The position numbers and the translations under genes are program-made. A stretch of 32,683 nt of DNA, from positions 1-32,683 of the forward strand of contig CAZXTF010000005.1 in the NCBI GenBank assembly GCA_964643605.1, given 5' to 3'. This DNA is from CAMTWJ01 sp964643605 (GTDB taxonomy: Bacteria > Patescibacteriota > Saccharimonadia > Saccharimonadales > 2-12-FULL-41-12). A model generated the notes under the pieces. The model was not told the DNA's origin and did no database searches. It worked only from the letters and a program-made list of their open reading frames with translations. Below, in pieces: positions 22,472 through 31,047 of this stretch. Within the stretch, counting starts at the first letter, position 1, and every line of letters starts with the position of its first letter.

Positions 22472-24301
22472 ATGTCACAAACCAAACAAGACCCTACCAA
22501 AATCCGCAATATCGCTATTATTGCCCACGTTGACCATGGCAAGACTACGCTTGTCGATGGATTGCTAAAGCAATCTCAAACCTTCCGAGACAACCAGGCC
22601 GAGATGAGCCAAGATCTCATTATGGACAGTGGAGACCAAGAAAAAGAACGTGGCATTACTATCACCGCCAAAGTTACCGCTGTACAGCACGAAGACTATC
22701 GCATTAATATTATCGATACTCCTGGACACGCTGACTTCTCTGGCGAGGTAGAGCGAACCCTCAATATGGCAGATGGATGTATTTTGATTGTTGATGCTCA
22801 GGAAGGGCCAATGCCCCAGACAAAGTTTGTACTTAGCAAGGCTCTCGCTAGCGAGCTACGGCCAATTGTTATTATCAACAAAATTGATAAGCCAGGTAGC
22901 AGAATCACAGAGGTAGAAAACGAACTAGCTGATTTATTTTTGGAACTAGCTGTTCATGAAGACCAACTACACTATCCTGTCTATTATGCTATCGGGCGAG
23001 CTGGAAAGGCGTGGAAGGAAACTCCAGCAGATGCAGAAAAAACTGCCGATTTATCACCAATTTTTGATGCAATTATCGAGCATGTGCCCCCACCACACGT
23101 GGAGCAGGATAAACCTTTCCAAATGCTTGTTACAGCACTATCCTGGGACAGCTTTAAGGGCAAATACGCTGTAGGGCGAATCATGCGGGGCAATATAAAG
23201 TCTGGCACTCAAGTGACGCTTTGCAAAAAAGACGGCTCACAGGGTAAAGCAAAGGTAGATGCAGTTTTTATGAGCCATGGTGTTTCGAGATTTGAGGTGC
23301 CCGAAGGAGTTGCCGGAGATATCGTCCAGCTTACCGGAGTTGGTGATGCCCAGATTGGCGAGACAATTGCAGATGCCGCCGAACCAGAAGCTTTGCCAGT
23401 CCTAGAGGTAGAGGCGCCAACACTCAAGATTTACCTTGGTCCAAATACCTCACCGCTCAAAGGTCAAGAGGGAGAGTTTACTACTAGTCGTCAGATCGGT
23501 GAAAGGCTGCAAAAAGAGCTTGAGACAAATGTCGGCCTCCAAGTTGAAAACGACAAAATCGGCTTTTTAGTCTCTGGCCGAGGAGAGCTGCACCTTAGCG
23601 TTTTGATTGAGTCAATGCGACGAGAAGGCTACGAGTTTGAGGTTGGACGACCACAAGTTGTCACACAAGAAAAAGACGGTAAGACAGTAGAGCCCATCGA
23701 GGAACTTATTGTCGAAGTTCCAGCCGAGCATGTTGGTGCAGTGCAAATGGAGCTTGGCGCCCGCAAGGCCACTCTAAAAGAGCAATTCGCTACACCGAAA
23801 GGTGTTACCAAGCTTGTGTATACTCTGCCAACTCGAGCGCTTTTAGGCCTCAGGGGGATCCTCATGACAAGCACCAAAGGGACTATTATTATGAACTCGC
23901 TTATCGACGGATACGAACCGCTTGGTGCACCGCTTAAACAACTCCGGAACGGCGTGCTTATCTCGTTCGAGAACGGCACAACTACACCATATGCGCTACA
24001 GACTGCTCAAAGCCGAGGTACGTGTTTTGTCGGAGCGGGCGAAAAAGTATACGCAGGACAAGTGATTGGCCTTAACACTCGCCAGGAAGATATGGAAATT
24101 AATGTGTGCAAAGCTAAACAGCTTACCAACATGCGTGCATCTGGTAGTGATGGCGTGGTGCAACTGAGTCCGCCAACTATCTTGAGCCTAGAAGAATGCA
24201 TAGATTTTCTGGAAAACGATGAACTGCTGGAGGTAACTCCGCAAAACTTACGCTTACGCAAACGAGAGCTCGACCCGAACAAACGAAAACGCTCGAAATA
24301 A
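22472..24301 (+). CDS. typA: TypA/BipA ribosome-associated GTPase
   Basis: A 609-residue translational GTPase that acts on ribosomes during assembly and stress or cold growth. G1 AHVDHGKT is at residues 18-25, with DSGDQEKERGITI (G2), DTPGHADF (G3) and NKIDKPGS (G4). The EF-G-like domains and the specific C-terminal domain (LISFENGTTTPYALQTAQSRG, QEDMEINVCKAKQLTNMRASG) follow, ending in the basic KRKRSK. Length is normal for the family. No Shine-Dalgarno precedes the ATG; the leader carries a terminator-like hairpin. It lies just downstream of tmRNA. Confidence 0.97.
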   Translation: MSQTKQDPTKIRNIAIIAHVDHGKTTLVDGLLKQSQTFRDNQAEMSQDLIMDSGDQEKERGITITAKVTAVQHEDYRINIIDTPGHADFSGEVERTLNMADGCILIVDAQEGPMPQTKFVLSKALASELRPIVIINKIDKPGSRITEVENELADLFLELAVHEDQLHYPVYYAIGRAGKAWKETPADAEKTADLSPIFDAIIEHVPPPHVEQDKPFQMLVTALSWDSFKGKYAVGRIMRGNIKSGTQVTLCKKDGSQGKAKVDAVFMSHGVSRFEVPEGVAGDIVQLTGVGDAQIGETIADAAEPEALPVLEVEAPTLKIYLGPNTSPLKGQEGEFTTSRQIGERLQKELETNVGLQVENDKIGFLVSGRGELHLSVLIESMRREGYEFEVGRPQVVTQEKDGKTVEPIEELIVEVPAEHVGAVQMELGARKATLKEQFATPKGVTKLVYTLPTRALLGLRGILMTSTKGTIIMNSLIDGYEPLGAPLKQLRNGVLISFENGTTTPYALQTAQSRGTCFVGAGEKVYAGQVIGLNTRQEDMEINVCKAKQLTNMRASGSDGVVQLSPPTILSLEECIDFLENDELLEVTPQNLRLRKRELDPNKRKRSK

Positions 24302-24314
24302 TCCCCTCTTTACT

Positions 24315-24343
24315 TTGACAAAGATTTATGTTAATATTGTAGT
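24315..24343 (+). promoter_or_regulatory. Promoter of the helicase gene
   Basis: A perfect TTGACA -35 (24315-24320). The -10 is weaker: TGTAGT (24338-24343, 17-nt spacing), or TAGTAT two bases further. The start is expected near 24350. Confidence 0.5.
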
Positions 24344-24359
24344 ATTGTTTTTCTTAAAT

Positions 24360-24443
24360 GAATCCTAGAGAAGTTTTAACGTATTACTTTGGTTTTCATA
24401 TGAGCAATCAAAGTAATAACTAAAAACAAAGGATTCTTTTTTT
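24360..24443 (+). promoter_or_regulatory. Structured leader of the helicase gene
   Basis: GAAUCCU (24360-24366) pairs with AGGAUUC (24430-24436), enclosing a 10-bp hairpin UAUUACUUUG (24382-24391) / CAAAGUAAUA (24409-24418). Seven U (24437-24443) follow directly and then the ATG. The outer helix covers AAAGGA, the only Shine-Dalgarno-like sequence. Either terminator-type attenuation or start-site masking (temperature-sensitive) is possible. Confidence 0.55.
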
Positions 24444-25655
24444 ATGCCTTCATATACTCGTTCATTTCGTTCTGGGGGGCGGAGCTATGGTACTCAGAGA
24501 CCTCGCCACCACCGATCTAATTCCTCAAAACGTCGAGGTAATCAGAAACAGTTTATACACCCGTCTAAATTTGTACAGAAAGCTACCGCTTCAACGCTAG
24601 CACCATATCAACCTACATTTTCATTTAATGATTTTGCCGTTGCACCTCTTATTAAAGACAACGTTTCTGCGAAAGGCTTTGTAAGCCCTTCGGCTATCCA
24701 GGACCAGACGATCCCTGTTGCTCTTGAAGGCAAGGATGTCCTAGGTATCGCAAATACTGGTACCGGCAAGACTGCTGCGTTTGCAATCCCTATATTGCAT
24801 CGTTTGCTTACAACGAAAGGTCAAAAGGCACTTGTTCTTGCTCCAACTCGAGAGCTTGCTCAGCAGATAGAACAAGAGTTTAAAGCACTTGGCAAAGGAA
24901 CTGGCTTGTCGGGCGCTGTTCTTATTGGAGGCACTCCTATTGGGCCTCAGCTTAGAGATCTTCGGCATAACCCAAATGTCATCATAGGTACGCCAGGGCG
25001 GGTAAAAGACCACCTAGAGCGGGGCAGTCTGAACTTAAGCAACTTCACCACAGTCGTTTTGGATGAAGTAGACCGCATGCTCGACATGGGCTTTATTCAC
25101 GATATACGGATGATACTGGGCGAGTTACATTTTGAGCGGCAATCTTTGTTCTTTTCTGCAACTATGGATAGCAAGATTACCCAGCTAATACAACAATTTT
25201 CGAACGATATTGTAACTATATCTGTAAAAACATCTGCTAGCAGCGAAAATGTAGACCAAGATATTGTGCCTTTTACCTCAAAGTCTGAGAGAATCGACAA
25301 ACTACACGACTTACTTAATCAAAGTCATGTCGAGAAAGTTATTGTATTTGATGACACGCAGCGTCAGGTAGAAAGTCTTAGCCGTGAACTAATTGCCAGA
25401 GGTTTTATGGCAGATGCAATTCACGGCGGTAAAAATCAACGACAAAGACAACGAGCGCTGGATAGCTTTAAGGCGAGCAAAGTTACGGTACTAGTTGCTA
25501 CTGATGTTGCTGCACGAGGAATCGACGTAGAAGACATTACGCACGTTATAAACTACTCTGTACCGCAGTCTTACGATGACTATATCCACCGAGTGGGGCG
25601 AGCCGGGCGAGCTGGAAGGCCAGGACAAGCTTTCACCTTTGTAGCTCACGCTTAA
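24444..25655 (+). CDS. DEAD-box-type RNA helicase with DEVD motif
   Basis: A 403-residue ATP-dependent RNA helicase. The first ~50 residues are basic and RG/S-rich (RSFRSGGRSYG, RHHRSNSSKRRG), likely an RNA-binding tail. The helicase core follows: Q-motif region FVSPSAIQDQTIP, Walker A ANTGTGKT (103-110), PTRELAQ, TPGR, DEVD at 207-210 instead of DEAD, SAT, VATDVAARGIDV, and HRVGRAGRAG at the end. Most bacterial relatives carry their basic tail at the C-terminus; here it is at the front. A role in ribosome assembly or cold-shock RNA unwinding is likely by family. Confidence 0.93.
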   Translation: MPSYTRSFRSGGRSYGTQRPRHHRSNSSKRRGNQKQFIHPSKFVQKATASTLAPYQPTFSFNDFAVAPLIKDNVSAKGFVSPSAIQDQTIPVALEGKDVLGIANTGTGKTAAFAIPILHRLLTTKGQKALVLAPTRELAQQIEQEFKALGKGTGLSGAVLIGGTPIGPQLRDLRHNPNVIIGTPGRVKDHLERGSLNLSNFTTVVLDEVDRMLDMGFIHDIRMILGELHFERQSLFFSATMDSKITQLIQQFSNDIVTISVKTSASSENVDQDIVPFTSKSERIDKLHDLLNQSHVEKVIVFDDTQRQVESLSRELIARGFMADAIHGGKNQRQRQRALDSFKASKVTVLVATDVAARGIDVEDITHVINYSVPQSYDDYIHRVGRAGRAGRPGQAFTFVAHA

Positions 25656-25671
25656 AGCACTACCGAACAAG

Positions 25672-25680
25672 TGCTATACT
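25672..25680 (+). promoter_or_regulatory. Leaderless-type promoter of the VKOR gene
   Basis: TGC-TATACT (25672-25680) ends 7 nt before the GTG start at 25688. It lies within an AGCACT/AGTGCT inverted repeat just after the helicase stop. Confidence 0.5.
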
Positions 25681-25687
25681 ATTTTCA

Positions 25688-26305
25688 GTGAACGATTTTA
25701 TTTCTTCTTTGAAAAAAAGAACGCTAAAACAAAATATTCCATACGTCTTACTTATCGGGGGAATTATCGGTGTTTTGTGTTCGCTGATTTTATCTATTGA
25801 AAAAGTCCAACTTTTGAAGGACCCCAGCACGCAGCCCATCTGTAATCTCAATCCTATTTTTAGTTGCAGTAATGTCATTGTGTCACCTCAAGCCGAGGCC
25901 TTCGGTTTTCCAAACCCATATCTTGGGTTGGTCGGATTTGGTATTGTAGCCACTATCGCAGCAGGGATGTTCGCTGGCGCTCGCTTTAAGCGTTGGTTCT
26001 GGATCTGGCTGCAGCTTGGGCTCTTGTTTGCCGTTGTCTTCGTGCATTGGCTTATCTTCCAGGCACTCTACCGTATTGGTTCACTGTGTTTGTTCTGTAT
26101 GGTTGTATGGACTATAACAATTCCGATGTTCTGGTACACATTACTCTATAACCTGCGAGAAAAGAATATAAAAACGCCAAAATCACTCAAAGGTTTTGTA
26201 GCGTTTCTGCAAAAACACCACGGAGACATACTCATCGCTTGGTATCTTCTTATCATTGCGCTGATACTAAAGCGCTTTTGGTACTACTGGAGCACCATAC
26301 TCTAA
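25688..26305 (+). CDS. VKOR-like membrane thiol-disulfide oxidoreductase
   Basis: A 205-residue membrane protein of the vitamin K epoxide reductase family, which passes electrons from a periplasmic/exported thioredoxin partner to quinone. All four key Cys are present: a loop pair C52/C60 (CNLNPIFSC) and the active-site CxxC at C134/C137 (CLFC). FGFPNPYLGLVGF matches the family's SxFGIPxxxxG region. About five hydrophobic helices are seen. There is no fused thioredoxin domain and no DsbA-like gene next to it. The start is GTG with a -10 box 7 nt upstream. The 3' end overlaps the convergent MarR gene by 4 nt. Likely clients are the Cys-pair surface proteins and the Rpf-like enzyme (inference). 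Confidence 0.88.
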   Translation: MNDFISSLKKRTLKQNIPYVLLIGGIIGVLCSLILSIEKVQLLKDPSTQPICNLNPIFSCSNVIVSPQAEAFGFPNPYLGLVGFGIVATIAAGMFAGARFKRWFWIWLQLGLLFAVVFVHWLIFQALYRIGSLCLFCMVVWTITIPMFWYTLLYNLREKNIKTPKSLKGFVAFLQKHHGDILIAWYLLIIALILKRFWYYWSTIL

Positions 26306-26718
26306 AGATAGTTCTTTAAGTCTATGAGTGTTTTGAGTAAATTTACTCGCTCTTTTTCACTCAACGACTCGAACATTGGGCTATGGTAGTCGTTGAGTGT
26401 TTGAAGCGATTTCTTAGTTAGCAGAGCACCCTTGTTAGTGAGAAAAATATGCTTTGAGCGCTTATTGTTCTTGGCCTGCTCGGTGGTTATTAAGCCTTTT
26501 TCTTTCATAATTTTAACTTGGCGGCTCACACTAGCCTCAGTTTGCCCAAGTTTTTCAGCAAGTCGGTTTTGTGCCTGGCCTTCACTTTCTAAAAGCACCG
26601 TAAGCACCTTAAACTGCGAGAACCCTATTCCATAACGCTCCACGAGTACTTGATCAGAATGACGGTCTAACAGCGATGATACGTAGTGGAGAAGGTAACC
26701 AATATTTGTGCTTTCCAT
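26302..26718 (-). CDS. MarR-family transcriptional regulator
   Basis: A 138-residue winged-helix protein. The DNA-binding core is GFSQFKVLTVLLESEGQAQ, then RLAEKLGQTEASVSRQVKIM (recognition helix) and a wing with TTEQAKNNKRSKHIFLTNKG. N- and C-terminal helices provide dimerisation. Ligand unknown. A perfect 22-bp palindrome sits just upstream of its promoter, suggesting self-regulation. It is convergent with the VKOR gene and downstream of ksgA; either neighbour could also be controlled. TGC-TACGCT ends 9 nt before the ATG. Confidence 0.88.
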   Translation of the reverse strand: MESTNIGYLLHYVSSLLDRHSDQVLVERYGIGFSQFKVLTVLLESEGQAQNRLAEKLGQTEASVSRQVKIMKEKGLITTEQAKNNKRSKHIFLTNKGALLTKKSLQTLNDYHSPMFESLSEKERVNLLKTLIDLKNYL

Positions 26719-26727
26719 AGCAGTTAC

Positions 26728-26736
26728 AGCGTAGCA
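26728..26736 (-). promoter_or_regulatory. Extended -10 promoter of the MarR gene
   Basis: On the minus strand TGC-TACGCT (26736-26728) ends 9 nt before the ATG at 26718. The -35 position (26756-26751, TAGCAA) directly abuts the palindrome. Confidence 0.4.
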
Positions 26737-26756
26737 TAAGCGTACATATTTTGCTA

Positions 26757-26778
26757 AATACTTAACATGTTAAGTATT
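26757..26778. promoter_or_regulatory. Perfect 22-bp palindrome, probable MarR operator
   Basis: AATACTTAACA followed by its exact reverse complement TGTTAAGTATT, no mismatch. The core TTAACATGTTAA is the size and symmetry of MarR-family operators. It covers the ksgA stop codon and ends at the -35 region of the MarR gene. No U-tract follows, so a terminator is unlikely. Confidence 0.75.
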
Positions 26779-27564
26779 CGAGGCAGGGGAGTGGTTGATA
26801 ACTTTTGTGAGGTCAATCCATTGCTCTAGAGAAAGTTCTTGGGCTCGAACATTTGGTCCCAAATCCAAATCATTTATCAATTGTTGTATTTTTGACTTAT
26901 CTATTTGCAGCCCTGCCGACAAGCTATTAACGAGTGTCTTTCGACGGTTACTAAAGCCAGCTTTAACTACTCTGAAAACCTGCTTTGGGTCCATATCGCT
27001 AAACAGTGGCTCAGGACGCCGAAGTAATTGCACAATCTGCGAGTCTACCTTTGGAGGTGGAGTAAACAGTTCTGCTGGAACAATCTCCTCAAGATGTGGC
27101 TGATAATACATCTGTGTTGTAACGCCGAGAATCGACATGTCGCCAGGGCCAGCAGCCACCCGCTCGGCAACTTCTTTTTGGACGAGCAGTGCGATAACTT
27201 TTGGTGGATTGCTGGATTCGGACAAAACTCGGAGCAAATTACTGGTCAGATAATACGGAATGTTCGCAATAACTTTATAGTCTTTTGGCAGTTTTGTGAG
27301 GTCGAAGCTCAAAATATCCTGATGTACAACTGTTAGGTTTGAAGCTGGAATCTTTTGAGGAAGCTTTTGAGCCAAATCTTGGTCAAACTCCACAGCAATT
27401 ACCTGCCGAGCCCCCTCTACCAAAAACTCTGTAAGTGTGCCGAGACCTGGGCCAATCTCAAGCACCACATCATGCTCGTGCACTAGCCCTGCATCACACA
27501 TAGCAACGAGGCTCGCCTCATCGTGCAACCAGTGTTGTCCTAACGATTTTTTCGGTGTAGTCAT
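26770..27564 (-). CDS. ksgA: 16S rRNA adenine dimethyltransferase KsgA/RsmA
   Basis: A 264-residue enzyme that dimethylates two adjacent adenines near the 3' end of 16S rRNA using SAM. SLGQHWLHD is near the N-terminus (SLGQNFLxD type), with VLEIGPGLGTLTEFL (SAM site), ANIPYYLTSNLL (catalytic N-I-P-Y) and the C-terminal VKAGFSNRRKTLVNSL. The ATG at 27564 is preferred over a TTG 12 nt upstream because TGC-TATACT ends 11 nt before it. The stop lies inside the palindrome that serves the MarR gene. Confidence 0.95.
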   Translation of the reverse strand: MTTPKKSLGQHWLHDEASLVAMCDAGLVHEHDVVLEIGPGLGTLTEFLVEGARQVIAVEFDQDLAQKLPQKIPASNLTVVHQDILSFDLTKLPKDYKVIANIPYYLTSNLLRVLSESSNPPKVIALLVQKEVAERVAAGPGDMSILGVTTQMYYQPHLEEIVPAELFTPPPKVDSQIVQLLRRPEPLFSDMDPKQVFRVVKAGFSNRRKTLVNSLSAGLQIDKSKIQQLINDLDLGPNVRAQELSLEQWIDLTKVINHSPASNT

Positions 27565-27575
27565 ATTGATACTCA

Positions 27576-27584
27576 AGTATAGCA
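27576..27584 (-). promoter_or_regulatory. Extended -10 promoter of ksgA
   Basis: On the minus strand TGC-TATACT (27584-27576) ends 11 nt before the ATG at 27564, implying a ~4-nt leader. It is the same core as the VKOR promoter. Confidence 0.5.
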
Positions 27585-27588
27585 GCTG

Positions 27589-28797
27589 CTATCTGTAGAC
27601 GTCTTGTAAGCCCATCTTAATTCTACAGCTCGGCCAAGGCTGCCAGCCTCGTCGCTCGTATAACGTGCGAGCTGCTTGGTCTTGCACCACTGGTGGAGCT
27701 TGATCAGGGCGAACCGATTTATAAGCTTCTGGGGCAGCACCCTTCCAGGTGCCTAAATTGAACTGATAGGCACCGTAATAACCAGCCGGGTTTACACTTG
27801 TATAGCCACCTTCACAACTACGAAGTCGGGACAGTGCTGCCCCAAAGTCTCCGCTAAATGTTTTGCTTGGGTCATTTTTGACCCCTCGAGCTACTAGCTT
27901 ACGAACTGGTTGTAACACTACAATTTCTTGCAGTGGCTTCTTGCTACCATCTTTGGCAATTTCATAGACTACCACTCGTTTGCCTGGTGTACCTTCTTCT
28001 CTAACCTGTGTCTGTCCAATCATAAGATCAGTGCTATCAACATACTGAATATTCGGGGGGATGGCTTCTTCGACAGTGGTGATTTGTTTACCAGGCTCAG
28101 TGATAAAGACTACGTCGTAGGGTTTTAGCTTTGTCTCTGGTGTTGGAAGTACCGAGGCATTGTCATAGTGTATACCCCGCTCCCGAGCAAGATCTGCTAC
28201 TGTGTCGGCTTGTGTCCGAATATCGTACATCGCACCATACAAACTAAGTTTGATTGGCAATGCTCGGTCTACAACAATTTTGTCCCCCACTATTCCATCT
28301 TTTAGGGTTTCGTCTGGGCTGGCAGCCTCTACTATGTCCTCTGGGTATATGGTAAGGCCAACTTTTTTGGCAATATCGGCAGGACGACGTTCGGCCACCC
28401 GAGCAACTACTGTTTTGCCGTTTTCATCGACCACCGTTACTGGTCGTGAATGATACACATTAATACTAAAATTCTCACTAGTTATCGGGGTATCCTTAGC
28501 AGGCTCGACAACATCGTGTTCATCGAGATGGATATCTAGGCGCTGTAAGAGGTCACCAACACTTTCGGCACGGGTAGGGATTGTCTGCCGTTTACCATCA
28601 ATCGACAGCTGCACTACCTTTTTGTCATCTGGCGAAATCGTCTGTCCGCCAAACAGCAAAAACCCAAAAAGTGATATAAATAGCAGTCCAGTCATCGTAA
28701 ACACAGGTATCGCAAACGGATGCTTGTGCCAGCTACGAGAAAAAACTCTAGAATCAACACTAATTGTTGGGCGTTTAATCTTTGTAAATATCTTCAT
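27589..28797 (-). CDS. Rpf-like peptidoglycan hydrolase with DUF348 and G5 domains
   Basis: A 402-residue protein. The basic N-terminus is followed by a transmembrane anchor (~residues 33-53, VFTMTGLLFISLFGFLLFGG). Three DUF348-type repeats come next (VVQLSIDGKRQTIPT, PVTVVDENGKTVVARV, IKLSLYGAMYDIRT), then a G5-like domain (GTPGKRVVVYEIAKDG). The C-terminal lysozyme-like Rpf domain (~325-402) has the expected catalytic Glu in RSCEGGYTS, YYGAYQFNLGTW, and a second Cys near the end (WPSC) that should pair with the first. By family, such enzymes cut peptidoglycan for growth or cell separation. It could also act on a host wall, since Saccharibacteria live on Actinobacteria (inference). Confidence 0.9.
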   Translation of the reverse strand: MKIFTKIKRPTISVDSRVFSRSWHKHPFAIPVFTMTGLLFISLFGFLLFGGQTISPDDKKVVQLSIDGKRQTIPTRAESVGDLLQRLDIHLDEHDVVEPAKDTPITSENFSINVYHSRPVTVVDENGKTVVARVAERRPADIAKKVGLTIYPEDIVEAASPDETLKDGIVGDKIVVDRALPIKLSLYGAMYDIRTQADTVADLARERGIHYDNASVLPTPETKLKPYDVVFITEPGKQITTVEEAIPPNIQYVDSTDLMIGQTQVREEGTPGKRVVVYEIAKDGSKKPLQEIVVLQPVRKLVARGVKNDPSKTFSGDFGAALSRLRSCEGGYTSVNPAGYYGAYQFNLGTWKGAAPEAYKSVRPDQAPPVVQDQAARTLYERRGWQPWPSCRIKMGLQDVYR

Positions 28798-28906
28798 ACG
28801 TTGATTGGCTCTTTGTGCTGCTAATGAGTAATTTCAAGCTAAAAAGGCAAAACTCAAACAGACCCCACCGAAGAGTCAACCTATAGTGTAGCATACAGGG
28901 GTGGCT

Positions 28907-31024
28907 CTAGTTAAGTTTCTCAAGAGGTGCAAACGACGTATTTAGCTTTTTTATACCCTTGCCTTTGAAGTAAATACTTGCCGTATCGCCACTAATCTCC
29001 ACAATCGTTCCCTGTCCAAAAATTTGATGCTTCACCACATCTCCTTCGTCCAAATCTGGCACATACCGAGGTTCGTTGGAGGTTATAACTGATGCCGCTT
29101 CGATCCCCTGCTGCGGTACATCTTGAAATTCTGACAAAAACCGAGATGGTGGATTATGGTGCAAGCCACCATAGAGCATGCGAGAATTGGCATGGACCAA
29201 AAAGAGCTCTTGCCGAGCTCGAGTCATACCAACATAGCAAAGACGTCGCTCTTCTTCCATCTCACGCTGATCGTACAAAGCTCGAGAGTGCGGCAAGATT
29301 GTTTCTTCCATACCCACCATAAAGACCACCGGAAACTCTAAGCCCTTAGCCGAGTGTAGTGTCATGAGTGTTACAGCATCAGATAGTGGAGTGTTCTGCT
29401 CTGGCTCGCTGACTAGTGCTACTTCTTCCAAAAAGTCTGCCAGGCCTGCATCTTGATATTCTTTGGCAACGCCCATGAGCTCTCGCACGTTTTCTTGGCG
29501 AGTTTCTCCCTGGGGTGTGCCGTCTTCAAGATACGTGAAATAGTCGATTCGCCGAAGTAGCGAGTCTATTAGACCTGCTGCGGCAACTTCCTCACTGAGT
29601 GTGCGAATATCAAATAGGATTCCAGCCAAATCTACCAATGAGGCTCGAGCCCTTGGAGTAATGCTAGTACATTGTTCGACTCCAGCAAGAGCTTGGCTCA
29701 GCGTTTTGCCTGATTCTTGCTGCCAAGCAAAGAATTGCTCTAGTGATTTTGCCCCTACTCCACGAGCTGGCACATTTACAATTCGCTCAAAACTTACTCG
29801 ATCTTCTGGCTGAAAAATAAGCCGCAGATACGCTAGTACATCTTTTACTTCTTTACGATCATAAAATCGCACACCGCCAACTACTCGATACGGAATGTTG
29901 TAATGCAAGCAAGCTTCCTCCACCGAGCGACTCTGCGCATTGGTCCGATACAGTACTGCAAAATCGTTATAGCGTCGTTGCCCACTATCTACGCTGCGGC
30001 TAATGTGCCGTACAACACTCTCTCCTTCGGCTCGCTCGTTTGGTACCGCAAGTATTTGTACTGGCGCACCATTACCACTGTCTGTCCATAATTTTTTGTC
30101 CGACCTTTCCTGGTTTTTACTAATTACACTGTGTGCTGCATCGAGGATATTCTTGGTACTTCGATAGTTCTGCTCTAGCTTGATAATAGCGGCATCCGGA
30201 TAATCTTTCTCGAAGCGTAAAATATTGCGAAAATCTGCCCCTCGCCACGAATAAATACTTTGCCAGTCATCACCGACTACCGCAATATTCTGGCTGTCAT
30301 TTACCAGAAGCTTGACCAGCTTGTACTGAGCTGCGTTGGTATCTTGATACTCATCGATCATGATATAGCGAAATGTATTTTGCCATTTATTCTTTACCTC
30401 TTCAGCCTCTTCGAGCATATGGACTGTTTTAGATATTAAGTCATCAAAATCAAGTGCTCCTGCTTCCTTCAGAGACTTCTGATATAGCGGAAAAACCTTG
30501 CTGGCGACCTCTTGCAAAGGGCTAGAGGCAACTGCTTTGTAGTCCTCCGGAGAGATCATCTCGTTTTTTGCACTACTAATCAGCCCAGCTATTTGGCGAG
30601 GTGGATAGGCCTTCTCGTCGATATATAACTGTCTGCAAATCTGTTTTACGGCGCTCAGCCGATCTGCCTCATCAAAAATTACAAAGTTCTTCGGTACCTG
30701 AACATGATCGCCGTCAATGCGCAGGAGCCTCACGCAGATACTATGAAATGTCCCCATGTACGGCACCCACGCTCGATCTTCGGCATCGTGCCCTAGCAAA
30801 TCGGCCAACCGACTACGCATCTCTTTTGCAGCTTTGTTTGTAAATGTAACAGCCAAAATATTAAAAGGTGTGGCTTTATGTGTAGCCAGCAAATAAGCAA
30901 TACGGTGTGTGAGCGTCTTTGTTTTGCCACTTCCGGCTCCTGCCTGGATCAGCAGTGGCCCCTCGGTGGTTTCTACAGCTCGCTTTTGCTCAGAATTGAG
31001 GCCGACAAATAGATCCCTTTCCAT
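28907..31024 (-). CDS. UvrD/PcrA superfamily 1 DNA helicase
   Basis: A 705-residue 3'-5' DNA helicase for repair and replication-fork clearing. Walker A QAGAGSGKTKTLTHR is near residue 27, followed by FTNKAAKEM, DEYQDTN (Walker B), VVGDDWQSIYSWRGAD, QNYRST, TLHSAKGLEFPVVF and YVGMTRA. A C-terminal Tudor-like PcrA tail (VKHQIFGQGTIVEISG) suggests the PcrA type, which can contact RNA polymerase. TGG-TACAAT ends 7 nt before the ATG. Confidence 0.95.
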   Translation of the reverse strand: MERDLFVGLNSEQKRAVETTEGPLLIQAGAGSGKTKTLTHRIAYLLATHKATPFNILAVTFTNKAAKEMRSRLADLLGHDAEDRAWVPYMGTFHSICVRLLRIDGDHVQVPKNFVIFDEADRLSAVKQICRQLYIDEKAYPPRQIAGLISSAKNEMISPEDYKAVASSPLQEVASKVFPLYQKSLKEAGALDFDDLISKTVHMLEEAEEVKNKWQNTFRYIMIDEYQDTNAAQYKLVKLLVNDSQNIAVVGDDWQSIYSWRGADFRNILRFEKDYPDAAIIKLEQNYRSTKNILDAAHSVISKNQERSDKKLWTDSGNGAPVQILAVPNERAEGESVVRHISRSVDSGQRRYNDFAVLYRTNAQSRSVEEACLHYNIPYRVVGGVRFYDRKEVKDVLAYLRLIFQPEDRVSFERIVNVPARGVGAKSLEQFFAWQQESGKTLSQALAGVEQCTSITPRARASLVDLAGILFDIRTLSEEVAAAGLIDSLLRRIDYFTYLEDGTPQGETRQENVRELMGVAKEYQDAGLADFLEEVALVSEPEQNTPLSDAVTLMTLHSAKGLEFPVVFMVGMEETILPHSRALYDQREMEEERRLCYVGMTRARQELFLVHANSRMLYGGLHHNPPSRFLSEFQDVPQQGIEAASVITSNEPRYVPDLDEGDVVKHQIFGQGTIVEISGDTASIYFKGKGIKKLNTSFAPLEKLN

Positions 31025-31031
31025 ATATACT

Positions 31032-31040
31032 ATTGTACCA
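31032..31040 (-). promoter_or_regulatory. Leaderless-type promoter of the helicase uvrD/pcrA
   Basis: On the minus strand TGG-TACAAT (31040-31032) ends 7 nt before the ATG at 31024. It starts just after the stop of the acidic membrane protein gene. Confidence 0.5.
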
Positions 31041-31047
31041 AGCCCTA

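Noticed and set aside
23209..24282. Minus-strand frames inside typA
   Set aside because: They are shadows of the well-supported typA gene with no independent signals.
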